A stretch of DNA of 64,000 bases from Thermothelomyces thermophilus ATCC 42464 (lineage: Eukaryota; Ascomycota; Sordariomycetes; Sordariales; Chaetomiaceae): the NCBI RefSeq assembly GCF_000226095.1, contig NC_016473.1, forward strand, positions 744,001 through 808,000, in the 5' to 3' direction. Shown one piece after another: positions 45,859 through 58,642 of the stretch. A program made the position numbers and the translations under genes. The notes under the pieces are model-generated. The model had not been told where the DNA came from and did no database searches. It saw only the letters and a program-made list of their open reading frames with translations. Each line of letters starts with the position of its first letter. The first letter of the stretch is position 1.

Positions 45859-46664
45859 CTGGCGGCGCGTCGCGTCGGCGGTGGTTCAATCGGTGCGCTC
45901 GGCGGACTGATTTGGCCCGGTGCAACCCCCTTCAGCGGGCGCGGAGGACACGAGGACGGCTGATCGGCTTCTTCTTCGCGGCCGTTCGATCGTAGGCACC
46001 CAAGCACAGCAGAGCAGTTGCCAGGAGTATTTATTACTGTCGTTTTCCGTGGCGCGTGGAATGCGGAGGAGTGCCTCAGCTAAGGAGCGTTATGACCGAT
46101 AGCGATCTGAAAATTCGTTACTTTGTTTCGTTTTGTCTGCACCGTTTCCAAAAGCTGCATCACTGAGCGGAAAGGTCGAATGCTGGAAAGTCGGGTCGAC
46201 CAGCCTGGGCCCGGAGCTTCCCCCACCCCACCCCGCAATCGATTTGGGGAGGAGGGGATGCCTAGAAGGTCCCCACTGACGAGCAATTGCACCGCAGCGG
46301 CAGCACCCACAGGGCTGCCGCATGTGTCACCCACAGCATACCTCACACTGGTAACTACTACGGAGTAGTATGTATGTACATACGTACATAGTTTATGTGT
46401 GGGCTTGCACGCGGGCAAGACCCCCTGTCCGTTTGTTGACATCAACGTTTCAATCTCGGTGCGGCCACGCTTGGGGGCCTCGATTCAAGGGCAACTCCCC
46501 CCCCCTCCATTCACTGGGAGTCACTTTCGTGGCACAATATCCCGGATCAACTATTCATGATACAAAGCAATGACCCATATGTGCATCCCGCGGCTTGCGG
46601 CCCTTCCCATCGTCGCAAGCATTCTCCAACGGCAACCTTCTCTCTTCCTCTATCCCTTCCAGCC
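45859..46664. other. Intergenic between CSN3 and RPA1
   Basis: Promoter side of CSN3 and 3' side of RPA1. It holds a TACGGAGTA copy at 46359 and a GTATGTACATAC-type repeat just after it. No gene seen. Confidence 0.55.
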
Positions 46665-48712
46665 TTACACGCTCATCTCCTTGATCAGCTCCGCCAACCT
46701 GTGAGCTTCCGATTTGTAATCCAGCGGCGCAGCGTTCCAGACACTAATACGAACTCTGAGGCATACTGTCAGCCATGTCGAGCAGAGGAAGGACGGAAAG
46801 GAAAAAAAAAGAAAACCTACCTCGGCTGCTCAGCAAAAGTTTCCATCTTGGCGCGGCACCGGAACGACATCTTCCTGCAGTTTGCCGCGTCAAAGGCGGC
46901 CTCAAAGGCGGCCTGGTCCTGCTCACGCAACTCCATCATCTCGTCGGCGGTCTTGCCCATAATGAGGCGGGCCTGCTCGTCGAAGCAGCTGATCCAGACA
47001 TTGCCCGTGTGGTCGCTAATGCAGACGCTCATGATGTAGCGGTACTGCGGCCGGTCGTGGGTGATGTTGCACTTTTCGCACCGCCACGTGCCGTCGCCCA
47101 TGTCGGTCACCTTCTTGTTGCAGCTTTCCGACGGACAAGCCGGGTAGGCAAAGTTCTCCTGCCTCATGTGCACGATGGTGCCCTTGACCGTAAAGTAGTC
47201 GGTCTTGTCCACCCCGAGGTTCTCATTCTTGATCTGGGCGATCCACTTGGCGTCGTCCTTGCGGCCGGTGGCAGCGCCGACCGATGAGAGGTTGCTGTGC
47301 GTCGCAAACGTGTTGTTCCTCCCCTGCGCTTCGTACCAGCCCTTGAGCTTGTGGGCTTCGGGAATGTCCGGGTCGATCGCCATCGTGCCCGACGACAGGA
47401 GTGACAAACTGCGCCCGCCAAAGTCACTGACCCTCGTGCCCTTGCAGGCGATGACGGATTCCGGGCTCGCATCAAACTCCCTGGCCGTCTTGCCCCATAT
47501 CGTCACCCTCACCGAGTAGCCCGTGTCGTCGACGAGTGTCAGCTCGCGCTTGTCGTAGGGCTTTTGCGTCGTCTTGGACGTGATTTGCTCCAGCTCGTTG
47601 ACCTCCTTGAGCACGCCAATGACGTCGACGGTCGCGTCCTTCTCGACCCCTTGCAGCTCCTGGATGGTGCAGAAGTTGAAGCGCACTTGTGGTACCGAGC
47701 TCTGGTCGTCGGCCCTCTCGATGACCGTGCCGCTCTCCAGCATCAGCTCGTAGTCGTTGGCGAGATTGCTGAACTGCTTCTTGGCCAGCTGCACCTTGCA
47801 GGGCGTCGAGATGTAGTAGACCGAGCCCTCCTGCAGCAGGTCGTAGAACTGGTCAACCTCCTGGTTGAAGGCCGTCGCCCTGATCTCGCCGCTCTCGTCC
47901 AGCAGGTTAACGCTGAAGAGCTTGCCCTCGCTGTGGGTCTTGTGCCACGTCCTGATGTCCGACTTGCTCGTGACGCGGACCTTGATGGTCCACTTATTAG
48001 CGTACGGCGAGATGGCCTCGATCGGGTATATCGTGCTCGCCGCGTGCCCGCCGCTGCCGCCACCGCCTCCCGTGCGGGATGCGACTTGCCGCTGAACCTG
48101 CGGCTTCGTCTCGTGAACTGCTGCCGGCTCGCTCTTGGCGCCGCCGTAGAAACCGGCACCACCAATCGTGGTATTCTGCTGCTGCTCGCTCGGTGCGGCT
48201 TCCATGAGCTTGGGGTCACCGATCTTGTCCGGCGTGCCGAGATGCGTCATGACATCGAGGTCGAGGATGATCAAAATACTAAGGCGCGAGCCTGTAAGCA
48301 CCGGTACGGCTTGAGAAGAAGGGGGTTGCGGCACCCGACACACCTCTTTCCCTTGACGGACTGGGCTTGGTATTGCTTCACACGGACGATGGAGCCTTTT
48401 TGCAGCAGGCCGTCGTGCACCACACGGTTCGCCTGAGTGGCCAGCATGCACTGCACGTAGTTGCGGATGTCGCTGAGGACGATGCGGTACCTCTCGGGCC
48501 CAGGGACTCCGGGGTTCTTATTCTCGAGAAACTTGATATGAAGACATTGCAGCACCGGGACGGGGAACTGGACAGCAGCACGCTCGCGGTCGCAGAAAAT
48601 GGCCCTGGCTCTCATGTCAGAAGGTACCTCCCCAAGAGAGGGAGGTAGGTAAGGTCGATTTGACCCTGTCGACTTACTCTATCGCGCCTTGGGTGATTTC
48701 TGCTTCTGCCAT
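46665..48712 (-). CDS. RFA1: Replication protein A 70 kDa subunit (RPA1)
   Basis: Exons 48712-48678, 48610-48344, 48278-46821 and 46755-46665 give 616 aa. The first exon is only 35 nt (MAEAEITQGAI). Exon 2 is the N-terminal OB fold (RPA70N: QCLHIKFLENKN, RYRIVLSDIRNYVQCML). DBD-A starts near residue 190 (KWTIKVRVTSKSDIRTWHK), DBD-B near 315 (VDVIGVLKEVNELEQI), and DBD-C near 450 has its C4 zinc ribbon (CPSESC...CEKC). The last exon completes DBD-C (VRISVWNAAPLDYKSEAHRLAELIKEM). All three joins keep frame; the third (EQPR to VRISV) restores the family C-terminus. RPA1 coats single-stranded DNA in replication, recombination and repair. Length matches the family. The gene is divergent from the lactonase-like gene, with 830 bp between starts. 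Confidence 0.95.
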
Positions 48713-49540
48713 CGTGTATCGATTGTCGATGCTTCAGTATGTGTGGGGACTGAATAGATCTGGTTCCAGACGAAGGCAGAAGTCGGTTTGTTTGAGCGGT
48801 GCGCTGATGCAGAGTCACAGAGGGGTCCGCGTTGGGCACGCGCGCAGAACGCGTGGAGGGGCACGAGTTTAATGGGCCCACTACAGGCACGTACGGTACT
48901 AGGGGTAGGTATTGCACTGTGCTTGTCACTGTCATGTATCAACAATGAACCAGCTTCACCACAGACAGCAGAACCCCACTTGAACTCTTAGAATGCTTCC
49001 TTCATGCGTTGAACAGGCTTTTTCAATCCGGTCTGACACGCAATATGCTACGACAACTTCCAGACACCATGTTGGGTGCCGTGGTAAACATAGCAACAGC
49101 TTAAAAATCAAGTTTTTCCCGTCTCTCAAAAAGCTTCTTGCATATGCAATCGCCTCGTGAACGATCTGCAAGTCCAGCTTTCATAGCCATTGGTGGAGAA
49201 AGCAGTCTCCCCGCTATGTCGGTGAGGAGAAGGGAGGAGGAGCTTTTAACAACAGACTTATCGCCGTTTCCCTTTTCATTCTGAGCAAACCCAATCGCTT
49301 TTCACTCACGTTAGCTTCTTTTAACCTATTACCATATCCTTTATTTTTTCGAGTCGAGAAGTGGTTACTAGTTTAAATATCCTGGTCATCGCTGGATTCA
49401 TTCAGCCCACTCAACCCGCTCAGCAGCAAATCAAACCCCCCCCCCCCTCCCCTTCCTTTCGCCCTAGCTACAACCCCCCTTTCCCTTCATTCCCTCCGAG
49501 TCAGTCAATCTACAACTATAAACACAGGGCTACATACACC
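48713..49540. other. Divergent promoter of RPA1 and the lactonase-like gene
   Basis: No gene seen. A CT-rich leader precedes the plus-strand gene from about 49.43 kb, with TATAAA near 49516, too close to the start codon to be its TATA box. Confidence 0.55.
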
Positions 49541-50634
49541 ATGCCTCCCCCGATCATCGACTCCCACATCCACCTCTACCCCTCCTCTGAGGTGTCTTCG
49601 CTTGCCTGGTGCACTCCCGACCACCCGCTCGCGGGGCAGCGCTCGGTTAGCGAGTTCCTCGCCGCCGCCACCACCGGTTCGTCGTCGCCGGCGGATCCCT
49701 CTGGTGGTGGTAGTGGTGGTAGTGGTGGTGGTGGTGGTGGGGGGTCCCTGGCGGGCTTCGTGGTGGTCGAGGTGGACCGCAAGAACGACGGGTCGCGGGA
49801 CTGGGCCGGGCCGCTGCAGGAGGTGGCGTGGATGCGGCGGCTGGTGACGGGCCAGCCGCGGCCGGGCGAGGGCCACTCGGCCGAGGACGCCCGGCTGTGC
49901 CTGGGCCTGGTGCCGTGGGCGCCGGTGGCGAGCGGGCCGGCAGAGCTGGGGCAGTACCTGGAGGAGGCGGAGAAGGAGGCCGGGCCGGAGACGTGGAGGC
50001 GGGTCAAGGGGTTCCGGTACCTGCTGCAGGACAAGGAGAACGGGGTCGGGCTGGAGGAGGGGTTCATTGAGGGCCTGAAGCTGCTGGGGAGGAAAGGGTT
50101 CGTCTTCGAGGTCGGCATCGATCAGCACCGGCGCGGGAGGGTGCAGCTGGAGCAGGCCGTCGAGATGATCGACCGGGCGCACGAGGGCGTCGAGGAAGAG
50201 GACAAGGTCGTCTTCGTCTTGAGTACGTTTCACCGACTCCCGGGGGGGGGGGGGGGGGCGCCTCCGATTGCAGTCAGCCCGCGTGACGTGGATTCGGTTT
50301 TTGTGTGGCTGACTCTCTGGTCGTCTAGATCACCTCTGCAAGCCTGACCTGACCATCATCAACCAGAACGATCCGTCCTACGTTGCGTGGTACGTGTTAT
50401 ATATATACTGATCACACGGGTGGCAGACTGTGCCCTCTTTACGGAGCTGTTCTGACGACGGAGCTAGGCGTACCGCCATGTTTACACTCAGCAAGTGCCA
50501 CAAAACCTACATGAAGCTGAGCGGTTGCTTTTCGGAGCTTCCAGACAAGCTTAAGGAGCGCTCGGCCGAGGACATATTTGCAGCCATCATGCCGTGGCTG
50601 GCAGTTGTCGTCGCCGCCTTCGGCCCGAGCAGGA

Positions 50635-50666
<32 letters not shown>

Positions 50667-50804
50667 GTGGGAGTCGGCGAGGATGCCTGGAAGAAGTGGC
50701 ACAAGGTTGTCGACATGGTGTGCGACCTGGCTGGGTTGAGTGAGAGAGACCAGGAGATGCTCTGGAGCGGGACAGCGAAGCAAGCATACAAGCTTGAGAT
50801 TTAG
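49541..50804 (+). CDS. Amidohydrolase-2 family lactonase-like enzyme
   Basis: Exons 49541-50222, 50329-50389 and 50468-50804 give 359 aa. The start is ACACCATGCCTCC. The metal-binding HxH is residues 9-11 (IIDSHIHLYP). Further on are VKGFRYLLQD, GFVFEVGID, NHLCKPDLTIIN (a His formed at the first splice), KLSGCFSEL and the late catalytic aspartate in MFGSDWPVC (residue 309). This layout is that of the amidohydrolase-2 group of TIM-barrel hydrolases, and the sequence looks closest to fungal L-rhamnono-gamma-lactonase (LRA2-like) and related sugar lactonases. No other rhamnose genes are nearby, so the substrate is uncertain. Residues about 50-70 are a Gly/Ser run from GGT repeats. Intron 1 starts with a run of about 16 G. 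Confidence 0.85.
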
Positions 50805-53800
50805 AGGAGCATTGCCCAGATCTGCCGCTGGGTTCCTCGACGACGATTCATCATTCAACACGGGAGGAAAGAATGTGACAGAGAGGGCACGGAGATCACC
50901 GAAAGAATGGGGACCTATCCTGGTAGCAAAAGCTTGCCGACTAGCTCCCTTTGCATTGCGAAGTGAGGCAGCTCATCTGCCTATGGACTCGTACGTGAAC
51001 GGAGTGCGCACCGCCACGTCAGAGGAGGAGAGCATTGTTCTCGACGGGAGGAAAGGGGACGTCCTGCTTACCTCTTTCTCAAGATGTCCTGCAGCAGGAA
51101 TTGAATAGTCATTCCCAGAAAAATACCGGAGTGTTTTCCTGCTTGACAGTTATCAGCTGCCACAATGCCCCTTCATGTTTAGCCGCTTCGCTCTCCTGCC
51201 CTCCTTTGAGTGGGCAAGCAGTAGCTTTATCGACAAGCTTTGTACGACACAAATGACGCGGCGTTTCCTCGGAAGAGTACAGAGACAATCAACCACCGAA
51301 GGAAGGATTGAATAATGATCGAGTCGGGGTCCCCCGATCAGAGCAGATCAACGAGTACCTGACGAGAGAAGTCGGCATCTGCGTAGGCAACATAAAACGG
51401 CACCAAGGCCCCAACCACGGGAGCCGCGGGTAGCCTAGATCCCGGCCAGGCTATAAATTCAGCCCCGAAACCAACCCTTTTAAAAGATGATGTTTTCGTA
51501 TTTCCTTTGTTTTAACTTTTTATTTTCTGTTATATTTTTTTGTCAGACAAGGTGAGCAGGCCAACAGATAGACCCGACCAATAGTTCTGCACCAACCGGG
51601 TTAACTGGCGGTCTCACAGCATCACTGTGCCGTAGCCCATCGCGACAAGCAAGCACCGAACCGATTTCATGTGCCGGCCGCCCCGGGGCAGCCCCCGGTC
51701 CGTTTGTGGGCCCCGTGAGTGGGCCAACACGTGGTTTGAGCGAGAAAAAAAAAGGGGGGGGGGGTTACGGAGTAAAGGAGGGCAAGTCCTTGCTTTTGGC
51801 ACGCAGTTTCCCCGGCATGAGAGACGCGGTTGATTTACCCGGACAGGAACGAGTCGCCCTGCCCTGTCGAGCCTCTCTGCCTCTGCTGCATCGACACAGC
51901 TCTTGGCTTCGTCCGGCCCCCAGCTTGTGGTCACATCGTGGCGGAACAACAACACAACCCCCCAGCTCATTCTCCAACTGTCGCAGGGGTGAGCCAAGGG
52001 GTCCTTGAGGGAATCAACCGTTCCGAGTTTCGCCGCGGATTGCGGATCTTTCGCTTCGGATTCATGCGACAACGTTACTCGAGAGGAGAGCAGGGCCAGG
52101 GTATGTACGGATGTCGCTACCAAAAGAACTGGCTCACCGCCAAATTTGACCGGCAGAATGAAGCCGCTAAAAGCAACGTAAAGTACAGTGGGGCAAAGCA
52201 CTATAGCCACTAAAGCCTAGGCACTGTGGCCGATTGTTAGTGAAGATACCTTCTAAAACCTTAGCCACCTTGTATGGTCCGTGCACAAAGGCGGTGAGCC
52301 AGTTCTTTTAGTAGCGACATCCGTACACGGTACATACGTCCGTAGTGTATGTACTATGTACTGTACATACCTGTGCCTGACATATGTTTACACTAGACTA
52401 CGCTAGTGAATCCGCCTCGGTGGTTGCATTTCCGGTTCTTTCTGCTGTCCTTTGTGGCCCGGCTTTTTCGTATCAGCCGTCGGGAGCAGGCATGTTGACT
52501 ATCAGACGCTTGTCTGTCGGCCGTGTCGGAAAGTGGCCCGCGGGACCGAGGCAGCTCGCCGTCAATATGAGCCACAATAAAACCATGGTTAGTGTTAAGG
52601 AATACACTGGGCGAAGCGAGTGGCCGGCGGCTCACAGACACCGGAGCGAGGTAGACTACCTTGATTTGGCGTCAGTGGCCGAGGAGATGAGCAGGCTAGT
52701 GGCCGCTTCCTTGATTTCTAGTGCTTACAGAGTAGTACTTCGTCTTTGGGGAACCAGTCTGCTGGGCTGCTGGGCTGTGACCGCGAAAGAAATCACACAC
52801 TGAGATATGAAGTAACCCGTATTGCCCGGGGCAAACTGTCCCATTGACACACAAAACAAGTCCAAAAAAGCTGCAAAAAAATGACATCCAAAGCGTATGC
52901 CCGGCCGAAATGATCGTCATTTTGCTTTTGTTTTTTGTGCTTTTCTTCACCCATCCTCGCCATCGGCAAGGCGAAAAGAGTCACGCCACGTCGATTGGCT
53001 GATATTCACTCTGCGAGCTGCCTTGCGCATGCAGTCAATCAAGCCGAGTGCAAACGGAAGCCCGATCTGCGTCTTGGCGCCCGCTCCCGGCAGCACGGAA
53101 AGTCTGGGGAACGGTGGGAAGCTCCGCTGCAAAGCAATCAAAGCTGATGAAGCTGATGAGAGATTCTCGTCATCGGTAGCATTCCCGCAAAACCGAAAAA
53201 AAAAAAAGAACCGGCCGAACTGAATATCGCTAGTCGGAAAATGGCGTTTGTTGTATTACTGGCGCGCCGTTTTCCGGCTCTTTTTTTCCGCCGTTACTCC
53301 TGTGCATGACGAAATACCAAGAGTGCGCATGCTTACTACGTACTAGTATGTAGTGTACCGGGAGCGGCGGGAACGTTGCCCTGTTTGAAAAGGGGGCTAG
53401 CGCCTCCATTTGCAGTTCCAACATTGCAGGGATTCAGGGTAAAGAGCCTGTTTGTCGGTTGTTGAACGTTCCAGAAGACTGCTTAAAACGGCCAAGCAAC
53501 GATCAGATGAAACGAGGCCATGCATTTTTTAGTCATTCGGTATAGTGTATGCGCCGGTATAGCCACCCCATACTCCGCCCATGGTGTATCTGTTGGACGG
53601 GGCCGGGTTTGACGAGGCACAGCTCGTTGGAAACACATGCGAGCTGCCCCCAAGGCCTTGTCGTGGGTACGGAGTATTGCGTATTGCGTTCAATTCTGTA
53701 GGCAATACTATAGTGCACATCGAAGCTGTTAATTGCGACATGAGCTGCCCAACATTGGAATGATTCGTGCTGCCCGTGTAACCCTGATGCTGACGGGACC

Positions 53801-56290
53801 GCCAGGTTTGGCAGGCAAAAAGAACCTATGGTTGGCATGCCGTGGGTGAGATGCTTTGCCGGCCTCAGGGAGAAGAACATGGTCGAGCACGATACCGCGC
53901 CTTATTCGTGGTTTGTATCCAGATACCTTCGCGAGTGCCAGCAGCGAACAGGCCGGCCTGATGGGGCCGGATTCATGCGCCACCCCCTTGTCAGTGTTTT
54001 GCCATAAGCAACGAGCAGGAGTGTGCCGTGCGCGGCTGCTCAATATCTGACCGAGCTTTCTGGCAATCGGGGGCCTCTAGCTGGCTCGGGCTTCAACCAG
54101 TGCCATAGCGGAACGAGGACGGCGATGTGTGATTGACGGGAAAGGTGCGCCGAAGAGGAAGAATGCCAAGCACCACGGAGGTCCTTCTTCCCAATCGATG
54201 AAAGACGTGTCATTGAAACACATTAGCGGACAGTACCACGGCTGGCCGGCCTTTACGGGACCGAAACATGTAGTGGACAGCAGTGCCGCGCAACAGGCAG
54301 CGGTTTCGGGAGTTTGTTGGATTATGCTTTGTTGTGCGTTCGCAGGGCAAGCGGTGGGGCGAAGAGCTGAGTCAACGTGGAACCGACCAATCCGCACCAA
54401 TGGCATATTAACTACCCCACAGTCCCCAGACGGGCGTTCCAGCGGATCGTGGATGCTCGACCCGAATCGGGATAAGCCGCAGGTCTGCCCCACGGGGGAG
54501 AATTTTCTCTGGACACATTCAATGGCAGGTACGAGGTAGGTAGGCAAGATCGGTGACGCTAGCGCACCGAATACACCTTGTCACTCGCCAGTTGTAGCGT
54601 TAATGGACGGGTTTTAAGAGCGCATCGCTTTGATGATCCCGGCTGGACACGCCGGACATTAGTTTCCCCTTTCTTTACCGCCTGTTGTCGAGGAGCAGCG
54701 ATAGGCATGAAATGACGAGCGTACACTAGAGCAAGCGCAGCTTGTAGCATCCAACGGCTCCCTTCCCCGGCGACCGGTCAATCCCACGCACTCGGGCGTG
54801 TGGAAGTTGGCCTGGACGGGGCCTCCTATTGCTTGGTCCAGGGCTGCAATTACTCCTTGCCCCGACAAGATTCGTTTGCAGGTTTGCTGGTTGGCGTGTA
54901 GTCATTGTAAGGTATGTATGCACATACAGTACACACTTGTATGTACACTACGTACATTCATACCTGCCTAAAATTGTACGATGACATACGCAGTGCAGGA
55001 CAAAGCTGGCGTGCTCGGATACGGCGACCCATTTTTCACCAGAAGCCGCCGACTGGCTATTCTAGCCAGCCCAAAACGTTTGCTTGCTAGAAGCTGTTGC
55101 CAGGTGCCAGACACTACGGACAATCTTTCAAAACCCCCAGACACTGTCAAAGCTCTTTAATTGCCGCAGTACCGCCGACCCATTAAGGCCTGCTGTCTGA
55201 TGTTTTCCCGCGGTTTTAGGAAATAACGGGGTCCAGAACAGTGCTTTGCCAGGCCGTTTCGAGAGCACCTCATCCACCCTTGTAATGCCGCATCACCACA
55301 GAAAGCTCTCACGCGAGAGCGGAACCACTGGTCTCCTGTTTGCTTTCCCAAGAGCTTCCTCTCTCCGCGCCGCCAAGAAGAATATGTCACTTATACCTAT
55401 TGCAGGCATCAGCCACGAGACAATATTCGTATCGTTTGCGTGGAGATAAGCTGAAGGGATGTCGAACAGTGTAGTGCAGGATCTTGCTTCGTTCACCGAG
55501 AAAAGTCTGGTTCTGTAAGAAGACATGCATGTAATCTGTATGTATGATTAGAATACATATGTATGTACTGTACAAGGCGCGAAGCACTAGGCTTCCCCAG
55601 AATCCCACAGGGCCGCACCCAGAATTTCTAAGCTGACCCCCCCCCCCCCAAACACCCCTGTCCTCTGCCAAACATCCGGGTCCGGTCTGGTCTAGTCTGG
55701 GCTGGCCGTCTCCCTGGCCTGGCCGGCTTCCACATAAAGACACCGTTGGTCTCACAAGACCAAAAAGTTTCCTTTTGGTTTTCTCGTTGTTTTCTTACAA
55801 CCTGACCACCACTTGACCGACCATTCCGCGTGGCCGACCGCAGATCGCATCTGTTGGGAGCAGCAGCAGAGGACCAACGCAGCAGTAACTAGCTCGCGAA
55901 ACCGAAGGATACCGTAGCCGGGCATATAATAACACAACTCACTCAACAACCTCGGCCCTTGCTCTCTGATACCCATCGCCTCGCTCCTCGCGTAGCCCGC
56001 CAACCCGCTCGCCGACTTTTGCCGACCGACATCAACAAACATATCGAAAGCTTTGTGTGCCTTCATTTCTCCTTGATTGACTTTTTTTTTTAGAGGAGAA
56101 GCAAAGGTAGGCCCCCATCCCGTTCCCTTCATCCACTCATCTGGTTTTTCATCCACCAATGCTGACCCACCCAACCCAGACGGTCTATCACCTCACTCGA
56201 CTTCCATATCGCTCTTGTTGCCTTTGCTTTTTTTTCCCTCCTTGGAGCAAAGTAACGGGAAACAATACCATCTACGACCATCACGCCACC
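50805..56290. other. Gene-poor region, 5.5 kb
   Basis: No frame here has coding bias or family similarity; the longest is about 198 codons (minus, 51.6-52.2 kb). It contains an AT-rich patch (about 51480-51545), a MITE-like element at 52104-52327, TACGGAGTA copies at 51766 and 53668 and GTACATAC-type repeats at 52330-52370 and 54910-54960. The last 500 bp is CT-rich leader-like DNA of the small gene at 56291. Confidence 0.55.
52104..52327. mobile_element. MITE-like element with 38-bp terminal inverted repeats
   Basis: Arms at 52104-52141 and 52290-52327 are reverse complements over 38 bp with one mismatch (left begins TGTACGGATGTCGCTAC). The 148-bp interior has no coding frame. If the element starts at the CGGATG, both ends are flanked by TA (52106-52107 and 52324-52325), as expected for Tc1/mariner-type insertion. 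Size about 216-224 bp fits a non-autonomous MITE. No second full copy is visible in the window. Confidence 0.65.
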
Positions 56291-56536
56291 ATGCCTTCCC
56301 AGGTCGCCACAACGCCGCTCTCCGCGCCCATCCCGATCCCGCCCCCGCGCCGGAACCTGGGCTTGATCACGACCCAGGAGCTGTTCGCCAGCCTCAACGC
56401 CACCCTGGCGTCCAAGTCGGACGAGCTGGTCACGCCCGTTCGGCATATCCAGGAGCATGACTACTCCGTCCCGGCCCCGCCGCCTCCGAGCCCCGTCAGC
56501 TTCCGGGACCACTGGCCGGCGACGATGCGTCACTGA
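56291..56536 (+). CDS. Small Pro-rich hypothetical protein, 81 aa
   Basis: Single exon with a CGCCACCATGCC start and C/G-ending codons throughout. The protein begins MPSQVATTPLSAPIPIPPPRRNLGL, then ITTQELFASLNATLASKSDELVTPVRHIQEHDY, and ends Pro-rich with FRDHWPATMRH. The frame opens earlier (ATG at 56159), but that extension is Cys/Phe-rich and reads like leader. No signal peptide, membrane segment or known domain. Codon bias argues for a real gene. It stands alone, with about 5 kb of gene-poor DNA before it and 2 kb after. I do not recognise the family. Confidence 0.6.
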   Translation: MPSQVATTPLSAPIPIPPPRRNLGLITTQELFASLNATLASKSDELVTPVRHIQEHDYSVPAPPPPSPVSFRDHWPATMRH

Positions 56537-58642
56537 GTAAGCGGTCGACTTTCCCGATTGTCGGGGTTATTCTTTTTCCCTTTCCCTTCTATCACTCTCT
56601 CCTTACTCTTCATTTCTTCTCCTCGTGGGAGGAGTTGGAAAAAGGAAGAGAATATCCTTGTAATATTACCGGGCGTTACGGTGTCATCGGCGGGGAACTG
56701 GATCTCTTCATTCATTCATTCATCATCATCATCATCATCATCATCATTTTCTGTCTTGCAATGCAAGAGGAGGGGGAACCCAACCAAACGATTGCTTCGC
56801 GCTTCATTCAGCAAGACAACAACACCAACTACAATACCAACAATTGTCCCACCAAACAACCGACCCAACCGACCAAGGATACCGACCGGCTTCCGACCAT
56901 GGCCTCGTCTACCCTTAATTCTGGAGGGAGAGGAATGCTCGCTTGTCCCTGCATCCTTTTTTTGCTTTCGTCCCACCCCCCTCCCCCGCCTCTCTCTCAA
57001 GTAGTACGGCAAACCGTCCGGAAAAGCAGGGGGAAATCGAGGGAAAGCCGAGATCCGCTCCGGCAGCACCCACGGAGCCCAGTCGGTCGCCTCCAAACCT
57101 AATCAAGACTCTCCTGCCACCACCATCGTCAGTGGCAGCGAAGCCTTTCCTTAGCGATATCTCCTTTTTTTTTCTCGTTTTGTCTTCTGGAACAGACATG
57201 CAAATCAGGCACGGGCACAGGTACAGCAGGCGAATAGGCGGGCGCACAAAAAGTTGTTTTCTTTTTTTCTTCTTCCTCTTGTTTTAGTCTCTCTCTGTCT
57301 GTCTCGTATTTTTATTAACATTACTCTAGAACGCGGGCAAGGGTGAGAAGGAGAAGAGGCAGGATCCTTTTGTGGCTATGCTCACGGACGAGCTGTCTGG
57401 TTCAGGGGAGAAGGCGCTGTTTCTTTGCTGGGCACTCTTGTTTTGTTGTAGCAATATTAATGGAACTCATCATACTTCATGTCATCCTGGTGCTTTTTAT
57501 TCCTGTTTGACCGTTCGGGGATGTTGTTACCTGACCTTGGCGCATACCATTGAAACCAGCCCAACTGCCTGCGTAAGTTCAATACCTTACCTACGACTAC
57601 TCCTGTGTATGATAGATAACCCGACCTTAAAACTAGGTTACCCGTGCGAGCATGTGCGAGAGGGGCTTGATGATCGGGGGATCGGAGGATCGGGGAGGGA
57701 GCAGGGTGTGATGAGACAGCGTGCCCCGGCCCGAACATGCAGCTTGAAGCTTGCAGTCTGCAGCTAGCATGTGAAGAATCGGGGAGCGAGGAACAAGGGG
57801 AGAGGTGGGCTGCAGGATCCGTGATTCCTTGGCTTGGGGGTGATGGCGCATTTGTGACCTGGGCCCTCGTCTCTTCCCGCGGGAGAGGCTGGGCTGTCTC
57901 GGGATATCAAAAGCTGACCTTTGTTGTTGCTTTTTGATGACCGGTCCTTCGGCGCACAACTAGCTCGCATCTTGCTGCAGGATGGTGTCTGCCCCAGATA
58001 GGGATGCTCTCTTTCCCAGCCGGAACCGGACCAATCGCACCATACTTGGTATGCTCATGCGACGTCTGGAGTCCTATGCAATGTGCTTTTAGGTGCTTGG
58101 CTTCGGAGCTGATCTGTCGCTCTCGGAGCGCCGTGATGTTGACCAACTCGGTGCACTGCGTGTGCATATATACATGGGAATCTTCCACTGCTATCTGCTG
58201 GACCTCCCTTTGTGATTAGCAGTTTTTTTTTTTTTTTTTCCCAGAAAAAAGGAAAAAGCAAGTCACAAGTCTCACACTACCCACGTATAGAAGAGACCGA
58301 ATCTCTTCTGCAGCTCGCGGTACATCATCGGAGGTGCCGACTCTTGTTGCAGGAACCTGCGTCGTAGCCATGAGCGCCATCTGCTTTGCGTAGGGGTCAC
58401 CTCACGTTGGATAGACGTTTCGTTTTCCGACCGAGATGGTGATTGCTTGCTTGCTTTCTTGCATGTGTAGAAAAGATCAACATCGCTGTATTGGTGGTAT
58501 CAACGCCATGCCGCTCCCGCCGCACATACGTATGTACATACGCCTAGATAAATACTTTACGACACCCCCCGTTGCAGAGAGAGAGAGAGAGCTGGATCCC
58601 ACAGAGGAAAAACACCCAAAAAAAAAAACCAATCCATCCCCT
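56537..58642. other. Intergenic, 2.1 kb
   Basis: Contains a (CAT)n run near 56718-56748, CT-rich stretches, a T run at 58223-58239 and GA repeats near 58578. The frames are unbiased. No gene seen. Confidence 0.5.

Noticed and set aside
51480-51545. AT-rich patch as a RIP-mutated transposon
   Set aside because: Only about 65 bp long, with no extended TpA-rich flank or repeat identity; flanks have ordinary GC content.
58218-58245. T run followed by AAAAGG as a transposon end
   Set aside because: No inverted repeat, target duplication or coding remnant is present next to it.
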